A stretch of 64,000 bases of DNA from Gammaproteobacteria bacterium (GTDB lineage Bacteria; Pseudomonadota; Gammaproteobacteria; Thiohalomonadales; Thiohalomonadaceae), in assembly GCA_003252455.1 (NCBI GenBank), contig QKED01000033.1, forward strand, positions 1 through 64,000, in the 5' to 3' direction. This document shows positions 33,515 to 42,151 of this stretch, in pieces. Within the stretch, counting starts at the first letter, position 1, and each line of letters begins with the position of its first letter. A program made the position numbers and the translations under genes. The notes under the pieces were generated by a model. It searched no databases. It was given only the letters and a program-made list of their open reading frames with translations, and was not told the origin of the DNA.

Positions 33515-35284
33515 TCAGGATCTCTTCGCCGGCTTGACGCTGGCACACTCGTGGAAGATGCGCTTGTCGCAGCTGCGACAGATATCACGGTCCAGCTTGA
33601 GGAAGACCCCCTGGATCGCCTCCGGCTTGGAGTCGAAGATCTGCACGTGACGATCGAGCCCCTTCTTCTTCACCTCATCGAGCACCGCCGTCTTGAGGTT
33701 ACTCATATAGAGGCCACCACCGGCGAGCTTGTAGCGGTTGTGCTCCTGGATGAACATGTCCACCCCCGCCAGGTCGATGAAGTTGATGGTGTTGCCGACG
33801 ATGAGGACGTGCTTCTGCTCCGGGTTCTGCTCGTGCAGGCGCGCCATGTTCACACCGACGTTGTTCACCGCGCCGAAGAAGACCGAGCCGTCGATACGCA
33901 GGATGCGCATCTGCGGGCACTGGCTCAGCTCCGGGTGGCAGGCGATGTTCACCAGCGGGTGGCGGATCTCGTTGGTGTCCGGCGCCATGGTGGCGATGGA
34001 GGGGCGCGAGGTGCGGTTGAGGTAGAGCATCAGCGAGAGCAGCACACCGGCGTAGATGGCGAACTCCAGCTCCAGGAACAGGGTGGCGAAGAAGGTGGTC
34101 AGCAGTACCGCCGTCTCCGAACGGCTCGACTTGAGGATCTCACCGATGTGGTGAAAGTCGATCAGGTTGTAGGCCACCAGCAGCAGGATGCCGGCCATGG
34201 CCGGGATCGGCAGATAGGCGGTGAGCGGGGCGATGAGCAGGATCACCGCGGCCAGCAGCACCGCGGCGAAGACCGCCGACATCGGGGTGCGCGCCCCGGC
34301 GGTGAAGTTCACCCCGGTACGGGTGAAGGAGCCGGAGGAGGCGTAGCTGGAGAAGAAGGAGCCGACGATGTTGGCCATGCCCTGACCGATGAACTCCTGG
34401 TTGCCGTCGATGCGCTGCTGCGACTTGGCCGCCACCGAACGCGAGATGGAGACCGCCTCCACCAGACCGAGCAGGGCGATGGCGGCGGCACCGGAGGCGA
34501 GCACCTTCCAGGTATCCAGGTCGATATTGGGGTGCGAGAAGGGCGGCAGGCTGGAGGGCAGCTCACCGACCAGCTTCACCCCGTGCGCCTCACCGTCGAG
34601 CAGCAGCGAGATCAGGCCGCCGACGACCATGGCGATGAGCATGCCGGGCCACTTGCGGCGGTAGATACGCAGCCCCACGGCCACCAACAGGGTGACCAGG
34701 GCGATGGTCACCACGCGCGGATTGCTGTCGGGCAGCTCGGGGATGATCTGCATCCAGGTGTGAAGGAAGGAGGCACCGCGCTCCACCGGCACGCCGAAGA
34801 AGTGTTTCATCTGACTGGTGGCGATGAGGATCGCCGCGCCGGCGGTAAAGCCGATCACCACGGTGTGCGAGACGAAGTTGATCAGCGTACCGAGGCGCGC
34901 GAGGCCGAAGCCAAGCTGGAACAGTCCCGCCATGAAGGTGAGCGTGAAGGCCAACTGGATAAACTCGGCGCTACCGGGCTCGGCCATCGGTGCGAGGGTA
35001 CTCATCACCACGATGGAGATGGCCGTAGTCGGCCCGGAGATGAGGTGGTGCGAGGAGCCGAACAGCGCGGCGATGATGGCCGGGATGATGGCGGTATAGA
35101 GACCGTACTCCGGCGGCATGCCGGCGATCATGGCAAAGGCGACGCCCTGGGGCAGGACGATAATGGCACCGGTGAGACCGGCGATGAGGTCGGCGCGCAG
35201 GGTCTCGCGCGTGACCATCTTCTTCCAACGCAGGAAGGGGAAGAGCTTGTGCAGGATCAGACTGCACTGAGGACAGGCTGTCAT
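33515..35284 (-). CDS. SulP-family anion permease with STAS domain
   Basis: A 589-residue inner-membrane transporter of the SulP family (sulfate, bicarbonate or other anions). The first ~430 residues have 10-12 hydrophobic helices, with family blocks LTGAIIVLPQGVAFAMIAGM and GMANIVGSFFSSYASSGSFTRTG. A cytoplasmic STAS domain (about 440-560) contains IDGSVFFGAVNNV and INFIDLAGVDMF. The C-terminal tail has an extra cysteine group, CRSCDKRIFHEC, which could bind a metal. The N-terminus also begins MTACPQCS. The ATG at 35284 has GGAGG about 10 nt upstream; an ATG at 35326 has no ribosome site. In a sulfur oxidiser, sulfate export or uptake is plausible, but the substrate is unproven. Confidence 0.93.
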   Translation of the reverse strand: MTACPQCSLILHKLFPFLRWKKMVTRETLRADLIAGLTGAIIVLPQGVAFAMIAGMPPEYGLYTAIIPAIIAALFGSSHHLISGPTTAISIVVMSTLAPMAEPGSAEFIQLAFTLTFMAGLFQLGFGLARLGTLINFVSHTVVIGFTAGAAILIATSQMKHFFGVPVERGASFLHTWMQIIPELPDSNPRVVTIALVTLLVAVGLRIYRRKWPGMLIAMVVGGLISLLLDGEAHGVKLVGELPSSLPPFSHPNIDLDTWKVLASGAAAIALLGLVEAVSISRSVAAKSQQRIDGNQEFIGQGMANIVGSFFSSYASSGSFTRTGVNFTAGARTPMSAVFAAVLLAAVILLIAPLTAYLPIPAMAGILLLVAYNLIDFHHIGEILKSSRSETAVLLTTFFATLFLELEFAIYAGVLLSLMLYLNRTSRPSIATMAPDTNEIRHPLVNIACHPELSQCPQMRILRIDGSVFFGAVNNVGVNMARLHEQNPEQKHVLIVGNTINFIDLAGVDMFIQEHNRYKLAGGGLYMSNLKTAVLDEVKKKGLDRHVQIFDSKPEAIQGVFLKLDRDICRSCDKRIFHECASVKPAKRS

Positions 35285-35357
35285 AGGCGGATAGACCTCC
35301 AGGGGAGAACTCGACGTGGACCGCATCGAACGACGCGGCGCGAACTACCAAGGACAA

Positions 35358-35373
35358 GTGCCCGCAAGGGCAC
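35358..35373 (-). terminator. Short hairpin downstream of the 35377 frame
   Basis: GTGCCC/GGGCAC pair around a GCAA (TTGC on the minus strand) tetraloop, followed on the minus strand by TTGTCCTT. It is a small hairpin and a weak candidate terminator located 4 bp after the 35377 stop. Confidence 0.3.
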
Positions 35374-35376
35374 GAC

Positions 35377-35709
35377 TCAAGCCGGTAACGTCGGGGGGGC
35401 GCGTGGCCTGGCGAGGGGGTGTAAGGGCACCCAGTGGGGCAGCCGCCCACCCACCAACGGCTCGCTCCAGAGCCAACGCCACTGCGGCGCGGGCGGCACG
35501 ACCAGGGCCAGGGCGGGCACGGGCGGTGGCCCGTCCATGCCTCCCACCCCACACTCGAACACCGCGCTCGCCCCGCTCGGCTGCGGGGCGTCGACCTCAC
35601 AGCGCCCCCACACCTCCCCCAGCAGGGGTAGGCAGAGGAGCAGGGCCAGCAACACGCGAGGCCGCCGGGCGACGCGCGACGCGCCCAAGGCCGATGCGGT
35701 GGCGAGCAT
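35377..35709 (-). CDS. Possible small secreted protein
   Basis: A 110-residue frame whose N-terminus looks like a signal peptide: an Arg-rich head, then VLLALLLCLPLLGEVWG. It is followed by a Pro- and Trp-rich exterior part with two Cys. There is no good ribosome site before the ATG at 35709, and no homologue is recognised. A TATAAT on the minus strand at 35789-35794 lies 80 bp upstream and could drive it. High GC content makes chance frames common here, so the call is tentative. Confidence 0.35.
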   Translation of the reverse strand: MLATASALGASRVARRPRVLLALLLCLPLLGEVWGRCEVDAPQPSGASAVFECGVGGMDGPPPVPALALVVPPAPQWRWLWSEPLVGGRLPHWVPLHPLARPRAPPTLPA

Positions 35710-35788
35710 GACGGTACCAGGGGAGCAAGCGAGTGAGAGGCGCCACGACCGCGCGAATGGTTCGGCGCAACGGGACGTTTAGCGCGTC

Positions 35789-35794
35789 ATTATA
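35789..35794 (-). promoter_or_regulatory. -10-like TATAAT on the minus strand
   Basis: A perfect TATAAT in an AT-rich island (about 35785-35940) that contrasts sharply with the GC-rich surroundings. It could serve the 35377 frame or the SulP gene further downstream. No matching -35 was found. Confidence 0.3.
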
Positions 35795-35930
35795 TACTAA
35801 AGTTTTATCCAAATCTTCACTTGCATAAGAGTCTTCAAGGTACGCCCCGGACCCAGTGCACATTGTGAAAATTTTTAACCCGTTTCGAATTGTGATTGGT
35901 TGTCACATCCCCGAGATAGGCCGATGGCTT

Positions 35931-35939
35931 TGCTATAAT
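35931..35939 (+). promoter_or_regulatory. Extended -10 promoter of the arsenate reductase gene
   Basis: TGCTATAAT is a perfect extended -10 element (TGN plus TATAAT), which can work without a -35. Transcription would begin near 35946, about 44 nt before the ATG at 35990. Confidence 0.55.
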
Positions 35940-35989
35940 CGCGCACCCTCTTCCTGCCCCCTGGGCTACTCCACCACAGGTAGAACAAC

Positions 35990-36427
35990 ATGCTGATCAA
36001 CAAGGCTAAAGTACTTTTCGTCTGCAGCGGCAACCCGGCTCGTTCGGTGATGGCCCTCGGCTGGGCTGGACGCCTCGGCACCGATTGCATGGAGAGTCGC
36101 GCCGCCAGCACCGACCGCGAGGCGGTCCACCCCCTGACCCAGCAGGTGATGTCCGAGGAGGGGATCGACACCAGCGGCCTGAGCACCGAGCCGCTCACCC
36201 CCGAGCTGTTGGAGTGGGCCGACCTGGTGGTCACTGTCTGCGGCAAGGCCGATGTGAACTGTCCGGTGCTGCCCCCGGGTGTGCGCAAGATCCACTGGCC
36301 GCTGGAGAACCCGGCGACGGTGAAGGGCGATGGCGAGCAGCAGCTCACCGCCTTCCGCCGCGCACGCAAGGAGGCCCGCCACCACGTGGAGGGGATGATC
36401 AACGGGATTAAGATGATGGCCAGCTAA
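35990..36427 (+). CDS. arsC: Thioredoxin-type arsenate reductase (low-MW phosphatase fold)
   Basis: A 145-residue cytoplasmic protein with the low-molecular-weight tyrosine phosphatase fold. The phosphate loop VCSGNPARS holds Cys12 and the C-x5-R motif. Cys84 and Cys91 in VVTVCGKADVNCPVLPP have the same 7-residue spacing as the Cys82/Cys89 shuttle of the plasmid pI258 arsenate reductase. The following IHWPLENPA also matches that family. All three redox cysteines are present, so arsenate reduction by a thioredoxin-coupled relay is likely. The loop has Pro-Ala where the classic enzyme has Ser-Cys. No ars operon genes (arsB, arsR) adjoin it. AGGTAG lies about 7 nt before the ATG. Confidence 0.82.
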   Translation: MLINKAKVLFVCSGNPARSVMALGWAGRLGTDCMESRAASTDREAVHPLTQQVMSEEGIDTSGLSTEPLTPELLEWADLVVTVCGKADVNCPVLPPGVRKIHWPLENPATVKGDGEQQLTAFRRARKEARHHVEGMINGIKMMAS

Positions 36428-36444
36428 GCCGCTCGGCCTCTGAC

Positions 36445-36471
36445 GGGGGTACAGCCCTCGGTCTGTCCCCC
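36445..36471. terminator. Imperfect hairpin between convergent genes
   Basis: GGGGG-T-ACAG pairs with CTGT-CCCCC across an 8-nt loop, with one bulged T. It sits in the 58-bp spacer between the arsC and TlpA-fusion stops and could end both transcripts. Confidence 0.4.
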
Positions 36472-36485
36472 TCCTCCCCTACCCC

Positions 36486-37739
36486 TCAGAGCAGGGACTC
36501 CACCTGCGCCAGCACCTCCGGCGAGTCCCACTCCAGAGCGCCGAAGAAGGCGAGACGGATACGCCCCTCGCGGTCGATGATGAAGTTGGTAGGGAAGGCG
36601 CGTACCTGCCACGCCTCCACCAGTTCACCCTGCGGGTCGAGCAGCACCGGGAAGTGCGCCGGCACCTGCTCCAAAAATGCCTCCACCTGGGCCCGACTGT
36701 CGCCCACATCTACCGCCAAGATGGTGAAGCCGCGCGCCTTGAGGCGCTGCTGCAGGCGTCCCATCGAAGGGATCTCCTTCACGCAGGGGGGGCACCAGGT
36801 GGCCCAGAAGTTCACCAACACCACCTGCCCGCGATACGCCTCCAGGTTATGCGTCTGCCCACTCAGGTCCTGCCGCACCAGTGTCGGCGGGGTCGGTTCC
36901 CCCTGATAGGGGGCGAGCCCCGCCGCGCCACCGGCACGCCACTCCACCGCCACCTCCGCCGCCACTGCGGGCGCACGTGCCTGACGGTTGTAGCCGCCGA
37001 GCAGGCGTGCCCCCTGGGCCAGGGTCCGCGGCAGGCTCTTGCGCGCCTCACGCTCGAAGGGGGTGGCGTCGTTACGCACCTGATAGCCATCGGTGACCCC
37101 TGGCAACGGCTGGACGAAGACCGAGCTGCCGCCCGCCTCCAGCTTGGCCACCAAGTCCTGTAGATACCAAAACTTGGCCGAGTTACGCGGCTGCAGCAGA
37201 TAGATAGGCAGATTGCTCTGGCTGGCGATGGGCAGGTAACTCGCCTCCGCCCCCGCCTCGGGGGTGGCGGCAAGCAGGTTGGGGTGGATCAGCAGCGCCC
37301 CGCCCAGCGGCCCCGCCTGCGGGTGCTCCTCACGCCAACGGCGCGCCGCCATCAGCGCCAACGCCGCACCGCGCCCGTAGCTGAAGAGATAGAGCCGCCC
37401 CCGATCGGGCTGGGCCACATCGATGAGCCCCACCACCGCCTCCAGTGGTACCTCCATCAGGCTGCTGCGCCCGGGCGCCAGGAAAAAGCTGCTGTGTAGG
37501 TCGACCAACCACACCTCGAAGCCCTGCCCCGCCAGCCCTTCGGCCAGCTCACGTTCGGCACCGGCCCCCAGCCCGTACTCCGAGGGGATCCAGAGCAGCC
37601 GACCGCGCGCGGCATCCCCCTGGGCGGGCAGGCGCTCGATGAACAGCTCACTGCCGTCGGCGACCTGCAGCGACTCCTGCGCCGCCTGTAGGGGAGAGAA
37701 GATAAGCAGAGAGAGCAGGAGGGGCAGCAGACGCGACAC
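36486..37739 (-). CDS. Periplasmic fusion: alpha/beta-hydrolase-like domain plus TlpA thioredoxin
   Basis: A 417-residue exported protein. A Sec signal (LLPLLLSLLIFSPLQA) leads to a DUF3530-like alpha/beta-hydrolase domain (about 20-260), then a linker and a TlpA/ResA-type thioredoxin domain (about 285-415). The thioredoxin motif is NFWATWCPPCVKE with a cis-Pro block AFPTNFIID. In the hydrolase part, the nucleophile elbow reads FSYGRGA: the position normally held by Ser is Gly, so that half is probably not an active esterase. The thioredoxin half should reduce or isomerise periplasmic disulfides, perhaps on substrates bound by the dead hydrolase. The GTG start at 37739 has GAGGTGA immediately upstream. 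It follows the SPOR protein gene after 59 bp. Confidence 0.85.
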   Translation of the reverse strand: MSRLLPLLLSLLIFSPLQAAQESLQVADGSELFIERLPAQGDAARGRLLWIPSEYGLGAGAERELAEGLAGQGFEVWLVDLHSSFFLAPGRSSLMEVPLEAVVGLIDVAQPDRGRLYLFSYGRGAALALMAARRWREEHPQAGPLGGALLIHPNLLAATPEAGAEASYLPIASQSNLPIYLLQPRNSAKFWYLQDLVAKLEAGGSSVFVQPLPGVTDGYQVRNDATPFEREARKSLPRTLAQGARLLGGYNRQARAPAVAAEVAVEWRAGGAAGLAPYQGEPTPPTLVRQDLSGQTHNLEAYRGQVVLVNFWATWCPPCVKEIPSMGRLQQRLKARGFTILAVDVGDSRAQVEAFLEQVPAHFPVLLDPQGELVEAWQVRAFPTNFIIDREGRIRLAFFGALEWDSPEVLAQVESLL

Positions 37740-37798
37740 CGGTCACCTCGACGGGCATGAGGGGGAGAGGGCCCGCCCGTGGGCGGGCACGCGGGGCA

Positions 37799-38401
37799 CT
37801 ACTCGCTGTAGACCCAAGGGTGGGTGGCCAGATCGGCCATCTGTTTGACGTTACCGGCATAGCCCTCGGCGGTGTCGCGCGAATCGAAACCGGCCACGAC
37901 CAGGCGGTAGGAGACCTGACCGTCCTTCATCACCTCGCGCTTCTCGGCCTGGATGTTGAGGCCACGCAGGCGCGTCAGCTCGCGGTCCACCGCCTCGGAG
38001 TTGGTCGAGGAGAGCAGCACCACGGCGAACGCACCACCGCCAGGGGCGGGCAACGCCGCGCCTGCCGCGGTCTCGGCGCGTCGATCGGCAGGCGAGGTGA
38101 TGCGCACGGCAGGGGCCTCGCTACCGGGCACCGGGGCCGCGACCGGGGCCGTCCCGGCACGCAGCGCCTGTACCTGCGCCTCCAGCTCGGCGATACGCGC
38201 CTCCAGCTGACCGTGCTGCTGGCGGTTCTCGCCGATGAGGTGGGCCATGGGACCGCCGAGCAGCCCCTCCAACTGCTGCACTCGCGCCTCCATCTGCACC
38301 AGGCGCTCGGCCAGATCGGCACTCTCGGCCTGTGCCGACAGAGGGCCGCAGCAGAACAGCAGCAGCAGGCCCAAACGACTCGGACTCCAGGTGGCTCTCA
38401 T
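37799..38401 (-). CDS. Exported SPOR-domain-like protein with coiled coil
   Basis: A 200-residue protein with a signal sequence (LGLLLLFCCGPLSAQA). A coiled-coil stretch follows (about 25-85, rich in Leu, Glu and Gln), then a Pro/Ala linker and a C-terminal SPOR-like domain (about 120-198). That domain has FAVVLLSSTNSEAVDREL and YRLVVAGFDSRDTAEGYAGN. SPOR domains bind denuded septal peptidoglycan, and the second half fits that family in length and pattern. Cysteines in the signal (CC) do not make a good lipobox. GGGGGAG lies close before the ATG at 38401. It precedes the TlpA-fusion gene on the same strand. Confidence 0.7.
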   Translation of the reverse strand: MRATWSPSRLGLLLLFCCGPLSAQAESADLAERLVQMEARVQQLEGLLGGPMAHLIGENRQQHGQLEARIAELEAQVQALRAGTAPVAAPVPGSEAPAVRITSPADRRAETAAGAALPAPGGGAFAVVLLSSTNSEAVDRELTRLRGLNIQAEKREVMKDGQVSYRLVVAGFDSRDTAEGYAGNVKQMADLATHPWVYSE

Positions 38402-38582
38402 GACTCTCCCCCTTGCGATTGCGACGGCGTGGAGGGCCATTATCGGCCCTGTGCAAAGAAACGAAAAGCAAGGAAATGAAAACACAAACGCCCCAAACAG
38501 GCTGCAACTTGTCGCACACTTGGTACTCTTAGTGCGTACCGGCGCACACCATACGGAGCGCGCCACCACATGGAGAGCCCGC

Positions 38583-39536
38583 ATGTTCACACACCGCCCC
38601 TACGCCCTCGCCGTCGCCCTCCTCTGCGGCCTGCTACCCCTCGCCACGGCCCAGGCCGACGCCCGCTTCGGCGTCGGCAGCGTCCTGCAGGACGATGGCC
38701 AGACCCGCCCCGCCCCGCCGCCGCGTCCGGCACGCAGCGAGGTCTCTCCGCCGCGCTACACGCCCCCGAGCAGCCGCCCCCAGTCGCGCGAGGAGCGGCG
38801 TGACGAGCGCCAAGACCGTCAGGACGAGCGCCGCGACTACCGGCAGGGGCGTCGCGACGAGCAGACCCCGATCAACACCCCATACCGCGATGAGCGCCGC
38901 GACTACCGCCAAGGGCGTGTGGACGAGCGTCGGGATTACCGCTACGACGTACGCCAGAGCTATGCGCCACCGCGCGACTACCGCCCCTCGCCGCAGCAAC
39001 ACCACCCACGCTACACCCACTTCTACCCGGGTCGGCGCTTCCACTCACTGCCGCGTAGCTACCACCATGTGACCTACAACCACCACCACTACTACTACCA
39101 CGACGGTATCTTCTTCCGCCTACTCGACGGACTCTACGTGGTGGTGGACGCCCCCATCGGCGCGGTGGTCGCCAGCCTGCCGAGCGGACTGATCCAGCTC
39201 TCCATCGGCGGTCGTCTCTACTACACCGACTACGACACCTACTACCGCTGGGACGACCACCAGGCCGGCTACGTGGTCTCCGCCCCGCCTCACGTAGTGG
39301 TGCAGACCGCACCGCAGACCATCATCGTGCAGCCGCCCGCCCAGACCCTGGTGGTCGAGCAGCCCTCCCCGGTGAACGGGACCCACTACACCCCGGGTCA
39401 GCTGCTCGAACAGCTCCCCCCCGGCAGCCGGAGTGTCACCATCGACACCATCCAGTACTTCCTATACGGCGACACCTACTTCCGCCCCATCACCATCAAC
39501 GGCGGCGTACGCTACCTGGTGGCCGTGCCCAACTGA
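38583..39536 (+). CDS. Exported DUF6515-like protein with Arg/Tyr repeats
   Basis: A 317-residue secreted or periplasmic protein. After a signal peptide (ALAVALLCGLLPLATAQA), residues about 30-125 are low-complexity and highly charged. They contain imperfect repeats of the type DERRDYRQGR, followed by a His/Tyr-rich stretch (HHVTYNHHHYYYHDGIFF). The C-terminal ~170 residues are an ordered beta-rich region with VVVDAPIGAVVASLPSG and YYTDYDTYYRW, matching the DUF6515 type. The function is unknown, and a cell-envelope role is likely. GGAG lies 7 nt before the ATG. Two strong hairpins follow the stop. Confidence 0.8.
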   Translation: MFTHRPYALAVALLCGLLPLATAQADARFGVGSVLQDDGQTRPAPPPRPARSEVSPPRYTPPSSRPQSREERRDERQDRQDERRDYRQGRRDEQTPINTPYRDERRDYRQGRVDERRDYRYDVRQSYAPPRDYRPSPQQHHPRYTHFYPGRRFHSLPRSYHHVTYNHHHYYYHDGIFFRLLDGLYVVVDAPIGAVVASLPSGLIQLSIGGRLYYTDYDTYYRWDDHQAGYVVSAPPHVVVQTAPQTIIVQPPAQTLVVEQPSPVNGTHYTPGQLLEQLPPGSRSVTIDTIQYFLYGDTYFRPITINGGVRYLVAVPN

Positions 39537-39584
39537 GGGGCCCCGTCTCCCTCTGCGCCTCGCAGGGCCCCTGCACGCAGTGCC

Positions 39585-39606
39585 GCGGCCCCCGCGCGGG
39601 GGCCGC
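39585..39606. terminator. 22-bp perfect palindrome
   Basis: GCGGCCCCCGC and its exact complement abut without a loop, 48 bp after the DUF6515-like stop. It is GC-only and could form a stem or act as an extra barrier before the main terminator. Confidence 0.45.
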
Positions 39607-39628
39607 GAACAGCACCCCTGCACCCAAA

Positions 39629-39662
39629 CGCAAAGACGGGGCCCTCAGGCCCCGTCTTTGCG
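39629..39662. terminator. Bidirectional Rho-independent terminator
   Basis: A 15-bp perfect stem (CGCAAAGACGGGGCC/GGCCCCGTCTTTGCG) closes a 4-nt loop. The arms have A and T tracts placed to serve both directions: the DUF6515-like gene from the left and xerC, whose stop is 8 bp away, from the right. Confidence 0.85.
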
Positions 39663-39669
39663 TCCACCC

Positions 39670-40578
39670 CTAGCGCGCCCGTCGTCGTGCCCGAGGATGC
39701 GCCTGGTCGTACACCTGCGCCAGGTGCTGATAGTCGAGATGGGTGTAGATCTGCGTGGTGCTGATGTCCGCATGGCCGAGCATCTCCTGCACCGCACGCA
39801 GGTCGCCGCTCGACTGCAGCAGATGGCTGGCGCAGGAGTGGCGGAGCAGGTGAGGGTGGAGGTCGGCGGGCAGCCCCTGCGCCTCGGCCCACTGCACCAA
39901 ACGCTTCTGGATCCCACGCGGCCCGAGCCGCCCGCCGTGGCGCGCGACAAACAGCGCCGACTCACCGAGCCGCGCCAACCCGCCACGCACCCTGAGCCAG
40001 GCACGAAGCGCCTCGCGCGCCACACGCCCTACCGGCACGATGCGCTCCTTGCTCCCCTTGCCGAGGACACGCACCAGCCCCTCGTCGAGGTCGAGGTGGT
40101 GAAGGTCGAGGGCCACGGCCTCGGCCAGGCGCAGGGCGGAGGAGTAGAGCAGCTCCAAGAGGGCGCGATCGCGCAGCAGCAACGGGTCATCCTCGGGCGC
40201 GCGGGCGAGGAGCTGCTGCATGCGGTCGACATCGTAGTGGTGCGGCAGGCGCTTGGGACCGCGCGGCACACCGACCCCCTTGGCCGGTCCCTCGTTGGCC
40301 AACCCCTCGCGCTTGAGCCAGGTGTAGAAGGTGCGCAGGGCGGAGAGCTCGCGCGCCTGCGTGCGCGCACCGATGCCCTGGCGGTGGCGCTGGGCGAGAT
40401 AACGGCGCAGCAGCGCCTCGTCGAGTTCGGGCCAATCGGTCAGCCCCTGCTCAGTGCCCCAGGCGGCGATGCGCATGAGGTCACGCCGATAACTCTCCAC
40501 CGTATGCGGTGAGAGGCGGCGCTCGCCGTGCAGGTGGGCGAGAAAGCGCGCGAGGGCCGGACCGCCGTCGGCGTTCAC
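39670..40578 (-). CDS. xerC: Site-specific tyrosine recombinase XerC
   Basis: A 302-residue recombinase which with XerD resolves chromosome dimers at dif. The N-terminal SAM-like arm-binding domain is ARFLAHLHGERRLSPHTVESY in its core. The catalytic residues are all present: Arg150 (ALRLAEA), His243 and Arg246 (HLLRH), His269 (MLGHAD) and Tyr278 (TTQIYTHL). The GTG start overlaps the DUF484 stop as GTGA, so it is translationally coupled. The chromosomal order dapF-DUF484-xerC is the standard gammaproteobacterial one, which argues against a mobile integrase. The frame is open to 40704, but that extension is Arg/Pro-rich and lies inside DUF484. Confidence 0.95.
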   Translation of the reverse strand: MNADGGPALARFLAHLHGERRLSPHTVESYRRDLMRIAAWGTEQGLTDWPELDEALLRRYLAQRHRQGIGARTQARELSALRTFYTWLKREGLANEGPAKGVGVPRGPKRLPHHYDVDRMQQLLARAPEDDPLLLRDRALLELLYSSALRLAEAVALDLHHLDLDEGLVRVLGKGSKERIVPVGRVAREALRAWLRVRGGLARLGESALFVARHGGRLGPRGIQKRLVQWAEAQGLPADLHPHLLRHSCASHLLQSSGDLRAVQEMLGHADISTTQIYTHLDYQHLAQVYDQAHPRARRRAR

Positions 40579-41285
40579 AGGCGGGCGAGACGACGCGCCA
40601 GTTCGGCGCCGATGATGGCCCCCATATGGCCAAGGAACAGGGTGCCCATGTGGGAATGGAAGCGAGAGGGGTCGTGGCTGCCGATGGCCAGCAGGCCGGC
40701 GCACTCGTCGGAGGCGGCACCGGGGGCACAGAGCGGAATGACCACCGCCGAACCGATGCGCACGGCACTCTCCTCCCCGAAGAGAAACCCGAGTTGGTCG
40801 CGATCGAAGCGACCACAGAGGGGGGTCTGGCCATCGAGCAGGGCGCGGAAGCGACCCCAGGCCGGGTCACTGCGCGCCACCAGGGTGGGAGAGTCGTGCT
40901 CGCCATCGGCCATCAGTCGCACCGCCACCGCCTCGGCACGGAAGTCGTCGAGCAGCCAGTCGCACAGGCGGGTGGCGGCCTCCTCGACCCCCTCGCTGGC
41001 GAGAAAGTCGAGCATCAGACCCTGCACCCGCTCCAACATCTCCTCGCTGCGCTGGGCGTTGCGTGTCAGTTGGGTGAGGCGGCTGCGCAGGGTAGTGAGC
41101 TGCTCGCGCTGCAGGTCGACCTTGCGCTCCAGCAGGGAGATCGCCTTACCGCGCTGAGGATGGGGGATAGAGAGCCCCTCCAGCAGCGCCTCGTTACGCG
41201 TGAAGAACTCCGGGTGACGCTCCAAATAGTCGGCCACCTGCCCCTCGTCCAGGTCGGTAACGGGCTCGTGCATAGGCTTGCTCAC
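40575..41285 (-). CDS. DUF484 family protein
   Basis: A 236-residue conserved protein of unknown role. It has an N-terminal helix-turn block ([20 protein letters not shown]), a coiled coil (about 45-95) and a GAF-like domain, the usual DUF484 (YigA-like) plan. It sits between dapF and xerC in very many gammaproteobacteria. The GTG start at 41285 overlaps the dapF stop (GTGA) and has GGGAG 9 nt upstream; an ATG at 41273 lacks a ribosome site. Its own stop overlaps the xerC start, so three genes are translationally chained. No catalytic motif is visible. Confidence 0.9.
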   Translation of the reverse strand: MSKPMHEPVTDLDEGQVADYLERHPEFFTRNEALLEGLSIPHPQRGKAISLLERKVDLQREQLTTLRSRLTQLTRNAQRSEEMLERVQGLMLDFLASEGVEEAATRLCDWLLDDFRAEAVAVRLMADGEHDSPTLVARSDPAWGRFRALLDGQTPLCGRFDRDQLGFLFGEESAVRIGSAVVIPLCAPGAASDECAGLLAIGSHDPSRFHSHMGTLFLGHMGAIIGAELARRLARL

Positions 41286-42130
41286 AGGGTGATACTCCCT
41301 TCAAAAACAGTCACGGCTGGGCCGACCATCCACACGGGTTGATCGCCACCGGCCCAACGGATGGTCAGGTCGCCACCGGGCAGGCTCACCACCACCTCCT
41401 CGTCGAGCAGCTCGTTGAGCCGCCCGACGACCATAGCGGCGCAGGCCCCGGTGCCACAGGCGAGGGTCTCGCCGCTGCCGCGCTCGAACACCCGAAGGCG
41501 GATATGGCCGCGATCGAGCACCTGCATAAATCCCACATTGACCCGCTCGGGGAAGAGCGGATGGCGCTCCAACCAAGGGCCGACCCCCTCCACCGGCGCC
41601 AGCGCGGTGGACTCCACCTGGATCACCGCGTGCGGGTTGCCCATGGAGACCGCGCCGAAGGTGAGCTCACCGCCGGCGAGCTGCGGCGCCTCGATGGTGT
41701 AGAGCGGCTGCGCCTCGGGGGCCGCGAAGGGGATCTCGGCGGGCGTGAAGCGCGCCCGCCCCATATTCACCCGCACCTGCCCATCCGCCTCTAGATAGAG
41801 GATGATGAGACCGGAGGCGGTCTCCACCAGGATCTCGTCCTTCTCGGTCAGCCCCTTGTCACGCACGAAGCGGGCGAAACAGCGCGCCCCGTTGCCGCAC
41901 TGGGCCACCTCGCTGCCATCCGCGTTGAAGATGCGGTAGCGAAAATCGACCCCATCCTCGCGCGAGGGCTCCACCAGCAAGAGCTGGTCGAAACCGATAC
42001 CGAAGTGGGGCCTGGCCATGGCACGCACCTGCGCTTCGCTGGGGCAAAAGGGCTGGTTTATCGCGTCGATGACCACGAAATCGTTGCCCAAACCGTGCAT
42101 CTTGGTGAAGTGTATGGGTGAGCTAGACAT
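41282..42130 (-). CDS. dapF: Diaminopimelate epimerase
   Basis: This cytoplasmic enzyme of lysine and peptidoglycan synthesis converts LL- to meso-diaminopimelate by a two-cysteine mechanism. Cys78 in AQCGNGAR and Cys225 in LACGTGAC are the acid/base pair, and the N-terminal [15 protein letters not shown] is diagnostic. The 282-residue length is normal. The ATG at 42130 has no Shine-Dalgarno sequence; it is preceded by an AT-rich segment (ATAAATTTTT). The gene is first in the dapF-DUF484-xerC chain and is divergent from an unknown gene at 42182. lysA, normally just upstream, lies 1.4 kb away. Confidence 0.96.
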   Translation of the reverse strand: MSSSPIHFTKMHGLGNDFVVIDAINQPFCPSEAQVRAMARPHFGIGFDQLLLVEPSREDGVDFRYRIFNADGSEVAQCGNGARCFARFVRDKGLTEKDEILVETASGLIILYLEADGQVRVNMGRARFTPAEIPFAAPEAQPLYTIEAPQLAGGELTFGAVSMGNPHAVIQVESTALAPVEGVGPWLERHPLFPERVNVGFMQVLDRGHIRLRVFERGSGETLACGTGACAAMVVGRLNELLDEEVVVSLPGGDLTIRWAGGDQPVWMVGPAVTVFEGSITL

Positions 42131-42151
42131 AAAAATTTATGTTTTATTACG

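Noticed and set aside
33551-35782. A 743-codon plus-strand frame opposite the SulP gene
   Set aside because: Its product is almost entirely Gly, Asp, His, Glu and Arg and is explained by the SulP codon pattern on the other strand.
39670-40578. Phage or integron integrase instead of XerC
   Set aside because: Length, chromosomal neighbours (dapF, DUF484) and GTGA coupling fit the housekeeping XerC; no attachment sites or mobile genes are visible.
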